NCBI RefSeq assembly: GCF_008831285.2
Contig: NC_045149.1
Coordinates: 7,406,417 to 7,470,416, forward strand
Length of the DNA: 64,000 nucleotides
Source of the DNA: Nymphaea colorata
Lineage: Eukaryota > Streptophyta > Magnoliopsida > Nymphaeales > Nymphaeaceae
Direction: 5' to 3'
Shown: positions 1 through 11,103 of the stretch, piece by piece
Layout of the letters: each line of letters starts with the position of its first letter
How positions within the stretch are numbered: position 1 is the first letter of the stretch
Position numbers and translations under genes: made by a program
The notes under the pieces: generated by a model
Told to the model about the DNA's origin: nothing
Database searches by the model: none
Seen by the model: the letters and a program-made list of their open reading frames with translations, nothing else

Positions 1-1621
1 TCATCTACTCAACTTGTTGCTCCTGGTCCACCAAAACTTGAAAAATGAAACAACAGAAGACTTAGTTTTCACAGTATGACAACAAGCCAGGAAAATTTCA
101 AACCCTCTTAGGTAGGGCTCAAATCTGAGAACAATCATCATGTCGTGTCAGGGCATAGCCACATCATTTGCCAAGAAAACCTCTAACATAGACCACGACA
201 TGTAAAGGCCACTCAAGGGCCACAGTAACACAATCTCAATCACATGCAAAGCATGCTTAAACATTTCATTTCATTCATATCATTCACATGCTCATCAATC
301 ACATACATTCGTTCACATACATTCATTCACATACTTTCATTTTCATTAGCTTTAGTGAATTGACAGTTCCTGTGAGTGCAAACACAGGCACGTGCACACC
401 ATGGGCGGCCCATAGCCGAGAGACAACTCCCGTAGTGGCCCATAACAGTATGGATCCATTCATCCGCTGCAGCGGTAGAGCAATCATTCATGGGTATGTG
501 AATTTCACGGAGAGATACTCAGCTTTCCCTAGGACACCTAGATTGGGAAGGCGATAGCCCAACGCTTCAAGCACATCACACAATAGTACCCTAGGGCCTT
601 GCACCGCCTGCACTCCAAACAGGCAAGACCAGTGGCGAAAGCGAGACAACTCTCAAACACATAGCCACATCTCACTGGTCTCTCATCTCTTATTCTTTTA
701 TTCTTATACTTTTAATTGCACAATCACCAAACAATTGGCTAGCTCATGAGGTTGGTTCACTTCACGAGTGCATCCACACCTCCAATTGCCTCTACACGAG
801 GGCTACACATATCAATAACAGTCTTGGCTAGCCGTCATAACAATATGGGTACAACTACCCTCCATTTCATTCATTTGCATTATTGCCCATGGCAATGTGT
901 ATGCAACAAAACAAAATATTCATATTTATTATCACAATTTCATATTTTTGAAAAACTTAGTCAAACCACATAGAGTAGTCTCGATCTGTGATGGGCTCGT
1001 AGTTGTCCTATGCAGTTATCATTTTAGGATGTTTTCTAATGCACAATTGAGGTCGAGGAGACACTCGACTCGATACCTCATCTCATTTGTCCTAAACAAT
1101 TATCAATTCTAGCATGCACATACAAATGCGTAACATTTTCAAAACAAGCTTCTAATACCTTTTCAAAACAAACCATATCATATATCAATTCATTTGCATG
1201 CATATTCTCATTCACTCACAGAACAATCAATCAATCACAACACAATCGGATTCTAAGAACACACATTTGCCCCAGACAGGGATTTGCTTGGAATGTTGTC
1301 ATACCTGTCATGTGCCCACAAGACTCTTCAAAATGTCTCGAGCTTCGAAACTGGTCACTTAAGGTCTACGGGACGTGCCCGGTGTACTTGCAGACATAAC
1401 CACAAGATAAGATTTCTACTAGTTACCTTTATAATCCAAACAAACATAAAACAAAATCATTGAGGCACATGTCATCGCCTCATGAAGGTGTCGACGGGTA
1501 GTGTTGACCCACAAGCCCTCCAATAGGCCTCCTCCTAACCTCTTGACGTTGCCACCAAACGTCAAAATTCAATGTTTCAATCAATCCATCTCAATCCAAT
1601 TCTCATTTGCTTTCTTTAGTC
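1..1621. other. Unassigned repeat-like DNA, no gene
   Basis: No open frame here resembles a known protein; frames up to about 90 codons are what chance predicts. The stretch is moderately A+T-rich with runs such as CATTCATTCACAT near 260-350. It directly abuts the copia insertion at 1627. Together with 7226-8331 it could be one interrupted older LTR on the minus strand (see 7226-8331), but I cannot see a second LTR end inside the window. Confidence 0.4.
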
Positions 1622-1626
1622 AAGGC

Positions 1627-1925
1627 TGTTAAGGAAATAGATGTCAAACCGTGTGAAGCATTAAGGAAAGAGGCAATCAAGGATTACCGTGTGGAGAAAT
1701 AAGGCAAGAAAATGAAGATTGGCAATCAGGAATTGCCGTGTGAAGATTCATTCCAGCGAATGAAGATTTTCAAATGATGTAACTCCTTACCATATGTATA
1801 GCTGCCTCATCACGTTGTATCTAGTTACCATTTCTGTATCAACCGTGTAAACATTATAAATACAGTGAAAACTCTTGCAAAAAACACAACAAGAGATTTA
1901 CTCACTTGCCTGTGTCGTTTCTTCA
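1627..1925 (+). repeat. 5' LTR of copia element 1
   Basis: Runs from TGTTAAGG to GTTTCTTCA. A TATA-like ATTATAAATACAG near 1852-1864 is the likely core promoter, which would place the transcript start about 30 bp downstream. It differs from the 3' LTR at two sites (CAAATG versus CAATTG, and AACCGTG versus AACCATG). Confidence 0.95.
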
Positions 1926-1941
1926 TGGTATCAGAGCCAGG
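1926..1941 (+). promoter_or_regulatory. Primer-binding site, tRNA-iMet type
   Basis: TGGTATCAGAGCCAGG directly follows the 5' LTR. It is complementary to the 3' end of plant initiator methionine tRNA, the usual copia primer. Confidence 0.93.
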
Positions 1942-2390
1942 CTTCATATTTTCTTATGCAGCCTTGGTTTCTCTGCACGGTCGTCGGATAGGTCTTTCTT
2001 ATCCAAATTCCTGCTGCTCTTCTGTTCAGCCATAGTTCCTTTCTTTTTCAGCGTACTTGTTCTGCAGCAAACCGTCGCCAGTGCCTTCCTCTAATTGTAC
2101 CCAAAACCATCTACCTGGAATCCTCTGTTTTTCATCCGCCTCCCTTGCTGTTTCTTCTTCCTCTTCAACGTGTGAAACAGGCTTCAAGAACCCGGTGCCT
2201 CCTCTGTTCTCATTTTAGGTTTACCCTACGTCGAGTAGAGGAGACCCAGCCGTCATCTCCAATCGCTCGCAGCTTGCCCGATGAGCTCTGCCCACCGCTC
2301 ACCCCTTCTGCCCACTGCTTCCCAGCCGTCATCTCCAACCACTCGCCCACCATCTGCCCAATCGTCATCTACCCACTGCCGAACAGCCAT

Positions 2391-2520
2391 CATCCGCCCA
2401 CCGCTCGCCCCTGCTGTCATCCGCCCACCGCTCGCCCCTGCTGTCATCCGCCCACCGCTCGCCCCTGCTGTCATCCGTCCATCGCTCGCCCCTGCTGTCA
2501 TCCGTCCATCGCTCGCCCCT
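2391..2520 (+). repeat. 27-bp minisatellite in copia 1 leader
   Basis: About 4.9 head-to-tail copies of a 27-bp C-rich unit (CATCCGCCCACCGCTCGCCC and so on), with two variant copies at the end (TCCGTCCATCG). The unit length is a multiple of three, so frames through it stay open and encode 9-residue proline-rich repeats. It lies in the untranslated leader upstream of the gag ATG at 2671. Confidence 0.93.
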
Positions 2521-2670
2521 TGCCTCACGAGCCCTGCCCACTGCTCGCCCCCTTGCCCGACAAGCTCCTGGCAGACACGGTAACCCTTTGGCTGCGGCAC
2601 CCTATTTTTCTTTTGGACCTTATATTAAACACATATTGTAGATTTTGGACTTCATTGGTGTCTAAGTACC

Positions 2671-3258
2671 ATGGCTGCTCCGTCGCCTATACAATGGAAC
2701 GCTGCTGCAGCGTTGGTCTCCATCAAACTCAATCGAGATAACTACTTGTTATGGCGAAGTCAACTAGAGTCTGTAATGGACTCTCAAGATCTTCTTCAAT
2801 TTGTTGATGGGACTCAAGTCGAACCACCAAAGGAGATAACAAAGGACGGCAAATCTGAAGTAAATCCAGATTTTATAGCATGGAGAAAGCTGGATCGACT
2901 TGCATTAAGCTGGATCAAGGCAACAGTCACTGAAGCTGTCTTGGGGCAGATTATGCGTGCCAAAACTGCCTATGATGCTTGGTCGACTCTTGAGAAATCA
3001 TATGGTTCTCAATCTCCTTTGAGAATCATGTTGTTGCGTAAGGAGTTGCTTCTTATCAAGAAGGGAAGTATGTCTATGCAAGCTTATCTAGATCAAATCA
3101 GATTTCTTTCGGATACTTTATCTACTGCTGGTCAAGAAATTTCTGATCAAGATTTAGTACAAGTCACACTTAATGGATTATCGTCTGAATATGAAAGTTT
3201 TATAACCATGCTTACTGGCCCATCATCATCAAATCTTTCATTTTCTGAACTTTTTTGA
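2671..3258 (+). CDS. Gag (N-terminal part), copia element 1
   Basis: 195 codons. The N-terminus has the plant copia gag signature (KLNRDNYLLWRSQL), followed by a UBN2-type capsid region with a YDAWSTLEKSYG motif. Gag coats the element RNA and forms the cytoplasmic particle. The frame stops at TGA (3256-3258) right after a run of six T residues. The next frame then carries on the expected gag sequence through an RG-rich stretch and a CCHC zinc knuckle (3527-3568) into protease. The break is therefore either a one-base insertion or a +1 frameshift site. The start at 2671 is the first ATG of the conserved N-terminus. Confidence 0.88.
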   Translation: MAAPSPIQWNAAAALVSIKLNRDNYLLWRSQLESVMDSQDLLQFVDGTQVEPPKEITKDGKSEVNPDFIAWRKLDRLALSWIKATVTEAVLGQIMRAKTAYDAWSTLEKSYGSQSPLRIMLLRKELLLIKKGSMSMQAYLDQIRFLSDTLSTAGQEISDQDLVQVTLNGLSSEYESFITMLTGPSSSNLSFSELF

Positions 3259-6200
3259 TCTTCTGCTCAATCAAGAAAAACGGCTTGCCCTACTTAAGTC
3301 GACTTCAATAAACTCGACTGAATTTGTTCAGCCAGCATCGCAGATTGTCAACCAAACTGCATTCAATGTTTTTCGTGGGCAATGCCGAGGCCGAGGATTT
3401 TTTCGTGGTCGAGGAGGAAGAAATCAAGGTGGTCATGGATATCAATTTCAGGGACGTGGAAATCGGCCTCAGTCACAAATACAACCTGGTACGACCAATT
3501 CACAATACCAACGTCCTCCTATTGTTTGTCAATATTGTGGACGGAAGGGGCACTCAGCTCGCACATGCTATGACATTCCACAAGCCTACTCTGCCATGAG
3601 TCTGCAGGACTCATTAAATGAATACTGGTACCCAGATACAGGGGCTACAAACCATATTGTAGCAAGTGATGATATGATGCACAACAAAGCTCTTCAGGAT
3701 GGACAAGAAAACGTCATGATTGGTAATGGCTCTCGCCTTTCTATTAAACATACTGGTGATCTATTAGTTGATGTTGATGAGAATTCCTTTAAACTAAAGA
3801 ATACTCTCCATGTTCCCACTATTGCTCACAATTTGTTATCAGTCGGAAAATTTACTACTGATAATGACTGTATTTTTGAGTTCTCACCATATGAATTTGT
3901 GATCAAGGATCGGCGAACAAACAGGATTCTTCTTCAGGGACCAAAGAAGCGTAATGGACTCTATCCCATTGCACTTAAGCGAGCTAGCGAGAATCAAGAA
4001 AGAGCCGCCTTCAGCAGTTGGTTTTCACGTCAAAATAATGCAGCCTCATATGAATTATGGCATCGCCGGTTAGGACATTCGAATAAAAGGATTGTGAATC
4101 TTTTGAATACTAGTTGTTTGATTTCAATAAATTCTTCATCTCGAAAAGAGATCTGTGAATCATGTCTTGTTGGCAAAATGCATAAACAATCATTTCCTTC
4201 TTCTGATTTTCATGCTTCTCGAGTTCTTGAAATTTTGCACATGGACGTTTGGGGACCGGCTCCAGTACTCTCCAAGGATGGTTTCAAATATTTTCTTCTA
4301 ATAGTTGACAATTTCTCTCGCTACTCATGGTTATTTCCTTTAAAGACAAAATCAGAAGTGGTTGACTGTGTTTGCAATTTTAAGGTCTTGGTGGAAAATC
4401 AATTAAGTTCTAAAATTGCCACCATTAAATCAGACAATGGAGGAGAATTTTGCAACAAGGTGTTGGAGTCATTCTGTAAAGAAAATGGAATTCTTCATCG
4501 ATTTTCATGTCCCTATACGCCTGAGCAAAATGGCATAGTGGAAAGGAAAAATCGACATGTTGTTGAAACCGGTTTGAGTATGATACATGACTCTGGCCTC
4601 GATTATAAGTTTTGGGTCGAATCTTTCAGAACGGCAGTATATATTATTAATCGGCTCCCGACTCTCAAGCTCAAACGAAAGACTCCTTTTCAACTGGTGT
4701 TTGACAAGGTGCCTGATTATACTCATCTACGAGTTTTTGGAGCCATATGTTATCCACTGCTTTCTCTATCAAACAGCACCAAATTCCAACCAAAGACCAC
4801 TCGATGCATTTTTTTTTGCTATGCAAGCAGACATAAAGGGTATATCTGTTATGATACTACACTTCAAAGGACTCTTATATCTCGACATGTAATTTTTGAT
4901 GAAAGTTTGCATATTGGGCATTCACCACCAACTTTTGATTCTTCTCTATGGACGCCCAGGGCTCAAATTGATCAAGGTACGTTCGATCTTGACCACAGCA
5001 ACTCTCATAACATGAGCACTTCACTAGTCGAGCCGACATATCAAGATCATCTGCTTTCATTAGTCAATCCTGCATCATCACCATCTCATCACCAAAGTTC
5101 TTTTGTGCCACACGTCGTTGAACTTCCAGCCTCTCATTCAGACATGTCTGTCTCTCCTTTACAAGATCTTGCTGAAACTACATTCATACCACGACAACCA
5201 AGCCCGTTGTCACTGGAAGATAATCTTATGCACACACACGAGGTTGAAAATGGAGCAATACATGAACTTGCTGAAAGCTCATCTATCACTCGACCAGCTC
5301 AGCATACTCACCCTATGGTCACCAGATCGATGACCGGTTCCTTGATACCAAAAACTTTTTGTGCTATATTCGATCAAAAGGAACCATCCTCTTTCAGAGA
5401 AGCAATTAAACATGGTGATTGGCAGCAAGCAATGAAGCATGAGATCAAGGCACTCAAAGAAAATAAAACGTGGCGACTCATTCCCCCACGTTCTGACCTT
5501 CATGTCATTAGCTCAAAATGGGTGTACAAGATTAAGCGGAATGTTGATGGGACCATCGCTAGACATAAGGCACGTCTTGTTGCTCGTGGTTTTCTTCAAG
5601 AAGAAGGCATCGACTACTCGGAAACATTCAGTCCAACAATAAAACCCACTACTATTAGGGTTTTACTTTCCTTAGCCATACAATATGGGTGGCCTCTTCG
5701 TCAACTTGATTTTGACAATGTTTTTCTTAATGGCTACCTTCATGAAGATGTCTATATGACTCAACCTGAAGGATTTGAAGATCAAGAACATCCTACTTAT
5801 GTATGCAAACTGGAAAAAGCTATCTATGGTCTCAAACAAGCACCCCGAGCATGGTATCAACGGCTCAGTTGTCATCTTCAAAAGCTTGGTTTCTTCATCT
5901 CACAATCGGATGCGTCACTGTTTATCTATTCCAAAGACAAACATAACATTTACATACTTGTTTATGTTGATGACATAATTGTTACTGGCTCGTCTCCATC
6001 TCTTATTGATTGGGTTATTCGACAACTCCAGGTTACATTTTCAGTAAAGGATCTTGGACCCTTATCGTACTTTCTTGGGATTGAAGTCAAAAGGACAGCA
6101 CACTCATTATATCTATGCCAACATTCTTATATCACCAACATCATCAAACGTACCAATATGGCCAGGGCTAAGCCTACTGCTTCACCGATGAGTACTAGTA

Positions 6201-6997
6201 AAGACAAAGCATCATCTCCGACGTCCTTTGATGATCCTTCATTGTATCGAAGTGTGGTAGGGGCGTTACAATATGCAACCCTTACTAGACCGGATATAGC
6301 GTTTGCTGTTAATCGAGCATGTCAATTCATGCTTTCTCCTACAATGAATCATTGGATCATGGTGAAGAGAGTCTTGCGATACTTGAGTGGCACCAGTCAC
6401 TATGCTTTGCACTTCAAAAGATCGTCAACATTGCAACTCTGTGCTTTTGCAGATGTTGATTGGGCTGGAAGCCCAGAAGACCGAAAATCTACAGGTGGAT
6501 TTGCTGTGTTCCTAGGAGAAAATGTCATATCTTGGGCTTCTAGAAAACAAAGAACTGTAGCCCGATCCAGTACTGAAGCGGAATACAAATCCCTAGCATG
6601 TGCAGCTGCTGAACTGCTTTGGTTAAAAGCTCTTCTCAAAGAATTAGAGATAAATTCCTCATCTTCACCTGTTCTCTGGTGTGACAACATTGGAGCATTA
6701 TACCTTGCAGCTAATCCAGTCTTTCACGCTAGAACTAAACATGTGGAAGTGGATTTTCATTTTGTTCGAGATCATGTCAATCAAGGAAATATCCAAGTTA
6801 AATTCATACGCTCCGCTGAGCAAGTGGCTGATGGAATGACGAAAGCTCTCAGCACTGGTTTATTTCAATCATTTCGAGACAAGCTAAACGTGGCTGATCC
6901 AACATTCAGCTTGAGGGAGCATGTTAAGGAAATAGATGTCAAACCGTGTGAAGCATTAAGGAAAGAGGCAATCAAGGATTACCGTGTGGAGAAATAA
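3257..6997 (+). CDS. Pol polyprotein (gag tail, PR, IN, RT, RNase H), copia element 1
   Basis: Open in frame 2 from 3257, with a first internal ATG at 3596 (1,133 codons). Upstream of that ATG are the gag RG-rich tail and the CX2CX4HX4C knuckle. Counting from 3596: protease DTGA near residue 14; the pre-integrase HHCC (LWHRRLGH ... CESC) near 154-195; the integrase core starting HMDVWGP near 214 with DNGGEF and [12 protein letters not shown]; reverse transcriptase from about 608 with YVDD near 790; RNase H with ADVDWAG near 952 and the [11 protein letters not shown] end motif. All expected domains are present and no internal stop is seen. The stop codon lies 76 bp inside the 3' LTR, so the last 25 residues are LTR-encoded. 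Confidence 0.93.
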   Translation, partial: DLLLNQEKRLALLKSTSINSTEFVQPASQIVNQTAFNVFRGQCRGRGFFRGRGGRNQGGHGYQFQGRGNRPQSQIQPGTTNSQYQRPPIVCQYCGRKGHSARTCYDIPQAYSAMSLQDSLNEYWYPDTGATNHIVASDDMMHNKALQDGQENVMIGNGSRLSIKHTGDLLVDVDENSFKLKNTLHVPTIAHNLLSVGKFTTDNDCIFEFSPYEFVIKDRRTNRILLQGPKKRNGLYPIALKRASENQERAAFSSWFSRQNNAASYELWHRRLGHSNKRIVNLLNTSCLISINSSSRKEICESCLVGKMHKQSFPSSDFHASRVLEILHMDVWGPAPVLSKDGFKYFLLIVDNFSRYSWLFPLKTKSEVVDCVCNFKVLVENQLSSKIATIKSDNGGEFCNKVLESFCKENGILHRFSCPYTPEQNGIVERKNRHVVETGLSMIHDSGLDYKFWVESFRTAVYIINRLPTLKLKRKTPFQLVFDKVPDYTHLRVFGAICYPLLSLSNSTKFQPKTTRCIFFCYASRHKGYICYDTTLQRTLISRHVIFDESLHIGHSPPTFDSSLWTPRAQIDQGTFDLDHSNSHNMSTSLVEPTYQDHLLSLVNPASSPSHHQSSFVPHVVELPASHSDMSVSPLQDLAETTFIPRQPSPLSLEDNLMHTHEVENGAIHELAESSSITRPAQHTHPMVTRSMTGSLIPKTFCAIFDQKEPSSFREAIKHGDWQQAMKHEIKALKENKTWRLIPPRSDLHVISSKWVYKIKRNVDGTIARHKARLVARGFLQEEGIDYSETFSPTIKPTTIRVLLSLAIQYGWPLRQLDFDNVFLNGYLHEDVYMTQPEGFEDQEHPTYVCKLEKAIYGLKQAPRAWYQRLSCHLQKLGFFISQSDASLFIYSKDKHNIYILVYVDDIIVTGSSPSLIDWVIRQLQVTFSVKDLGPLSYFLGIEVKRTAHSLYLCQHSYITNIIKRTNMARAKPTASPMSTSKDKASSPTSFDDPSLYRSVVGALQYATLTRPDIAFAVNRACQFMLSPTMNHWIMVKRVLRYLSGTSHYALHFKRSSTLQLCAFADVDWAGSPEDRKSTGGFAVFLGENVISWASRKQRTVARSSTEAEYKSLACAAAELLWLKALLKELEINSSSSPVLWCDNIGALYLAANPVFHARTKHVEVDFHFVRDHVNQGNIQVKFIRSAEQVADGMTKALSTGLFQSFRDKLNVADPTFSLREHVKEIDVKPCEALRKEAIKDYRVEK

Positions 6998-7220
6998 GGC
7001 AAGAAAATGAAGATTGGCAATCAGGAATTGCCGTGTGAAGATTCATTCCAGCGAATGAAGATTTTCAATTGATGTAACTCCTTACCATATGTATAGCTGC
7101 CTCATCACGTTGTATCTAGTTACCATTTCTGTATCAACCATGTAAACATTATAAATACAGTGAAAACTCTTGCAAAAAACACAACAAGAGATTTACTCAC
7201 TTGCCTGTGTCGTTTCTTCA
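6922..7220 (+). repeat. 3' LTR of copia element 1
   Basis: 299 bp, 297 identical to the 5' LTR. It is preceded by a weak purine tract (TTGAGGGAGCA), the plus-strand primer position. Its first 76 bp double as the end of the pol reading frame. Confidence 0.95.
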
Positions 7221-7225
7221 AAGGC

Positions 7226-8331
7226 GTCAACCCCATAGTCATATCCAACTTACGTATGCTTTTCCCAAATAACTCCAAGATATACCCATTCACAAAAGCA
7301 TGTGCCACGTGCTCACTAAGATGGTTTTAAATCTTCCACACAACATCACAATCTCTACCATACTTTCCTATTGCTTCGAAAATCAACACCTCAAGCTTAA
7401 AAAATCGATATATACGTGAATTATCGCTTCTCCAACATAATCTTAAACGTTCCTCAAAAAGCAAGGTCATTAACATGCATCCCTAATCATAAAATTCTAA
7501 AATTCTAGCATATTCAAACAATAATTGTACATGCTCTAATAGAAAATAATAGTTGATTTAGGCTTGATTAAACCTCACTCACCCCAAAATTATAGTTTAA
7601 ACTGCTGCAATCCTCTCGGCAGCCACCCCACGAGTTCGAAAAGCCCCCAAACTGCTAGAATTCCTTAATGCCGCCACCACCAAAGCATTCACCTCACTGC
7701 TATGAGGGAAAAGATGTGTTCGCACGCTGCACATTAACCAAAAAGCCATAAACGAGTCAAAAAATCGACCAAAGGAAATTCAAAAAGGGGTATGTCATTA
7801 GAAGAGGCCCTCGGTGGTGGTGTGGGAAGCTGAAAACAAATGAGAAAAGGGCACTGGCAGAGAGGAGGGACAGAGAGAGGGTTCGAACAAAAAAAGGGAA
7901 AACGGCAGTGAGGGTGAGAGTGCGTGAGAAGAGAGACGAAAACGTGAGGGTGAGTGAGGGAACATGAGAGCTGTCGGGAGGAAGCTCGGATTAGAGAGGG
8001 AGATGAGAGAAGAGCAAGGGACAGAATGGGAGTCGACAGAAAAGAGAGGGAGGAGGAGAAAGAGAAGAAGGGAAAGAGAAGAAGAAGAGGCAGAGAGCGG
8101 TTGGGAGGGCTTACCAGAGCAGCACCACCGCTGGCCCGTGCGTCGCCACTGTCACCCACTACCGCCTGCTTCTTCTTCGCGTGGAGCTCCCTAGCAACAA
8201 GAGAGGCAACGAAGGGGGAGAGAGAGAGGAGGACGAGGGAGAACAGCCTCGTCGGGCTCTTACGCCGGTAAGTTGCGGGTCTGGGTCTGGGTCCCGACCC
8301 GACCTGCCCAAAAACAAAACGAGGCGTTACA
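7226..8331 (-). repeat. Probable end of an older LTR (minus strand)
   Basis: Read on the minus strand from 8331, the sequence begins TGTAACGCCTCG, the usual first bases of many plant Ty3/gypsy (chromovirus-type) LTRs. Behind it is a G+C- and GA-rich stretch (7850-8260) that opens long but unconvincing frames on both strands. The copia 1 insertion at 1627-7220 would split this older repeat. No partner LTR or TSD is visible, so the call rests on the terminus alone. Confidence 0.35.
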
Positions 8332-9654
8332 CTTTTGGAGTCACCCTAGAACAAAGGCACTATCGCAGTGACTTTAAGCAACCCATTTGAGAGAGTGATC
8401 CTCAATCTCCAATAGTAATGAAGTGGGACAAGAGTACTCAAAGCTAATTTGTTGCTAACAAGAAAAATAAATTGAGTGATCGAGGAGGAATTGTTGCCAC
8501 GAAGGATTATCCCATCAACATGTAATAATAGAACAGTGGTAGTCATCTTATCGGGCAATGAGTCAATGATACTTTAAAAGAAGCTAATTGGCAAAAGAAA
8601 TTCGCCGAACTGGTGATACCAAGCACTTGGAGCTTATGTGAAACGATACACAATTAATTTAAGGCGCATACATCATTTGGAAGCTTTGGATCTTACATGT
8701 ACGTATGCTTCAATAAAAACCAGTTCATTTAGATGCTTATCTAGAAAGACATTTTTCATCGAAAAAATGAGGCAGTATCTTTCGTTTTCAAATATTGAAT
8801 TTTGTGAAATATATACCGGCAGGCGCATAAAGTAATAAGCTAAAGGAGTTAACTGCTAAATGGTACGCAGTGAGAACTCTGTTTGCGTGTAGATAAGCCA
8901 ATACATGAACATATAATTCAGTTTCTCGAATCCATCCGTGTTTCCTTGTTCGTTCCCTGCTTCTTGCTTATCAACCAAAAGGGAAAAAAAAATTGAGAAC
9001 TAGCTTGTTAATTAACTATAACTTGTTAATTAACTATAACCTTCACCGCGGAGAGTGGCTGTTATGTAGATAAGAAATAAGAACATGCATGAAGTTACAA
9101 TTCAATTTCTTGAATGCAACCAATTTTCCTTGTCCATTCCCTCCTCCTTTCTTCTGATTTTTGTCTTCAGCTTTCCATTTTCAGTTGGCAACCTCGGTTC
9201 AAGCGACCTGTTACGAGATTATGCCAAGAAACGCGAAACATGTTTTCAACTCACTATTGAAGGTTTTAAAAATTAAAACAACCTCCTAGCAGTGCAAATT
9301 GCAAAAGGGGACCCTGTAAGTTTGTATCCCTGTTCAGCAGCGTTTCCTGTGTTGGCATAACACTGGGATTTCATGTCGGAGGAAGATCAGAAAGGAGGAG
9401 GGACTGTACCCATGGAACTAAAACATCCGCAAGCAAGACGGAGTCGTTAGATATACGAACTGGGGTTTATATACCAAAGTTTAAGACAAGAATGAGCAAA
9501 AAACAGAAATTTGCTGTTGAAATCAGATGAAAGAAAGAGACAACATGTTTAAGATGCAAATTAGAAGTGTGCATTAAGTAAACATCAAAGTACAGAAATC
9601 GTACTGGTTAACAGAGTAGCAAAATCTAGTTTCCTGCTATAAAAGGAATAAAAA
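8332..9654. other. Intergenic, 3' side of the PUT gene
   Basis: No gene recognised. The only structure noted is an 18-bp direct repeat in tandem (CTTGTTAATTAACTATAA) at 9004-9021 and 9022-9039. The last few hundred bases probably include the 3' UTR of the minus-strand PUT transcript. Confidence 0.5.
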
Positions 9655-11103
9655 TCATCGCCTCCCATGAACAGAGAGAAGGCCAGTTCGTTCTATATTT
9701 GATTCAGCACCTTCGTTATCCATCGCATGGAGATCAAAGAAATCAGTGGCCACGGAGAACTTTAGCACTTTCTTCCTGTTCATGTACTCAAGATACGGAT
9801 AGAGTACAAAACCAAAGAGCACAGCGAAAACACTTACAGCAATGACCTTAAGGGGAGCAATTGCCAGAACCACAAAAATTAAAGCTGTTGGAGCAATACA
9901 TAATAACACAGCACCAACAGTCCCAACTGGTATTTTATATGGCCGAGTTGCTGTCGGATACTCCACCCTAAGGCTCATGAATGCCACAAATTCCAGGATC
10001 ATTCCGAAACAATAAAGATAATTCTCAGCAGCAATGATCTCTTGAAAGCTCAACCAAGAAAGGAAAACAATGCCAGAAACAGAGAAAAGAATTCCCACCG
10101 TAGGAGTACCATGAAATGACCTTCTGCTGAATACTTCAGGAAGCATCCCCCTCTCTGCCATCCCAAGAAGCTGAAACGAGTTACTACTCATTTCAGCAAT
10201 GAACATGCCCATGTTGGATAGTGCAGATGCACCCTGAATCCACCACCACAACCAAGCCCCACCAAGCATCATTGCAATATCAGAAAAGTACCCGTCTGTC
10301 CAAGATTCCCTGTCATGGAGAACAGCTCCAATTCCAGTCAAGAGTGGTATAAAGTATCCAAAAATGACCAGTATAAGTGCATAAAAAAGAGCTTTTGGGA
10401 GAGTCCTCTTTGCATCTTTCACTTCTCCTGCAAGAGTGCTAATTGAACCCCAATAGTTGAGATTCCAAAATAGTGTGTTTAGATATAGCTCCCAGTCCAC
10501 ATCACTTATATCAACCATTAACCATCTGTTAGATTTAATCTTTGGTATGGCCAGAATTCCCATTACAACAAACGGAACAATAGACAGAACACCCACTACT
10601 ATGGCAGTCCATCCAACTATGTTCAATCCTCTATAGGTCATATATGTAAGAGCTACAGTTAATAGCAACACAGCCAACATCCTTGGTAATCCTTCCCCTA
10701 GAAAGGGAACCTCCGATTTCAAATAGTCCAAAAAGAGAACAGGGTACAAGGCATTGTCTATGACCCCACTAAGCCATTTCATCCACCCCTCTTGGAATCC
10801 CCAAAATGGCCCCAAGGCTGATGAAACCCAAACAACATGACCTCCATTTTCAGGAAACATTGTGCCCAATTCTGCAGTAACTAAGGCTTCTGGGATGCTC
10901 CATACGATGGGGAAGACCAGAATCCCCAGGAGTGCTAAAAGAGGGCCACCAGCCCTAACACTGTCCTCTATACCAAAAGGGCCACCAGACACTTCATAGT
11001 AGATGAGGAAAACAAGAGGTAGAAGAGTGATTTTCCGATAGGTTTGCAGTTTAGGCACCTCCCCAAACGTCTCATCGAAGTCCTTGCCAAGGTATTTCTC
11101 CAT
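9655..11103 (-). CDS. PUT: Polyamine uptake transporter (PUT/LAT family)
   Basis: 482 codons in one uninterrupted exon, the usual length for the family. The product is a 12-helix amino acid/polyamine permease of the APC superfamily. Known plant members (PUT1-5, including RMV1) move spermidine, spermine, putrescine and the herbicide paraquat across the plasma membrane or internal membranes. The family signature is clear: a short soluble N-terminus ([16 protein letters not shown]), then the unwound first helix with [14 protein letters not shown], then [11 protein letters not shown] and [20 protein letters not shown]. Hydrophobic segments recur to about residue 445, followed by a short hydrophilic tail. 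The start is supported by an in-frame TAG 24 bases upstream in the same exon. Which PUT paralogue it is, and its membrane, cannot be told here. Confidence 0.93.
   Translation of the reverse strand: MEKYLGKDFDETFGEVPKLQTYRKITLLPLVFLIYYEVSGGPFGIEDSVRAGGPLLALLGILVFPIVWSIPEALVTAELGTMFPENGGHVVWVSSALGPFWGFQEGWMKWLSGVIDNALYPVLFLDYLKSEVPFLGEGLPRMLAVLLLTVALTYMTYRGLNIVGWTAIVVGVLSIVPFVVMGILAIPKIKSNRWLMVDISDVDWELYLNTLFWNLNYWGSISTLAGEVKDAKRTLPKALFYALILVIFGYFIPLLTGIGAVLHDRESWTDGYFSDIAMMLGGAWLWWWIQGASALSNMGMFIAEMSSNSFQLLGMAERGMLPEVFSRRSFHGTPTVGILFSVSGIVFLSWLSFQEIIAAENYLYCFGMILEFVAFMSLRVEYPTATRPYKIPVGTVGAVLLCIAPTALIFVVLAIAPLKVIAVSVFAVLFGFVLYPYLEYMNRKKVLKFSVATDFFDLHAMDNEGAESNIERTGLLSVHGRR

Larger units (their letters stand above)
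1627..7220 (+). mobile_element. Ty1/copia LTR retrotransposon 1, near-intact
   Basis: A 5,594-bp element bounded by 299-bp LTRs that begin TG and end CA, flanked by the 5-bp duplication aaggc (1622-1626 and 7221-7225). The primer-binding site follows the 5' LTR directly, and the order is gag, protease, integrase, reverse transcriptase, RNase H, which is the copia order. The LTRs differ at only two positions, so the insertion is recent. Coding is open except for one reading-frame change between gag and pol at a T6 run (3251-3256). It may be non-autonomous or may use frameshifting. The lineage within copia (perhaps Ale/Retrofit) is a guess. Confidence 0.95.

Noticed and set aside
1926-1941. Possible tRNA-Met gene fragment
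   Set aside because: Only the primer-binding complement is present; no tRNA body. Same for 40392 and 47533.
2145-2741. 198-codon open frame in the copia 1 leader
   Set aside because: Open mainly because of the C-rich 27-bp repeats; no domain, and it overlaps the true gag start in another frame.
7734-8271. Open frames of 105-141 codons on both strands
   Set aside because: GA/CT-biased sequence keeps frames open; products are Ser/Leu/Phe- or Arg/Glu-rich with no motif.
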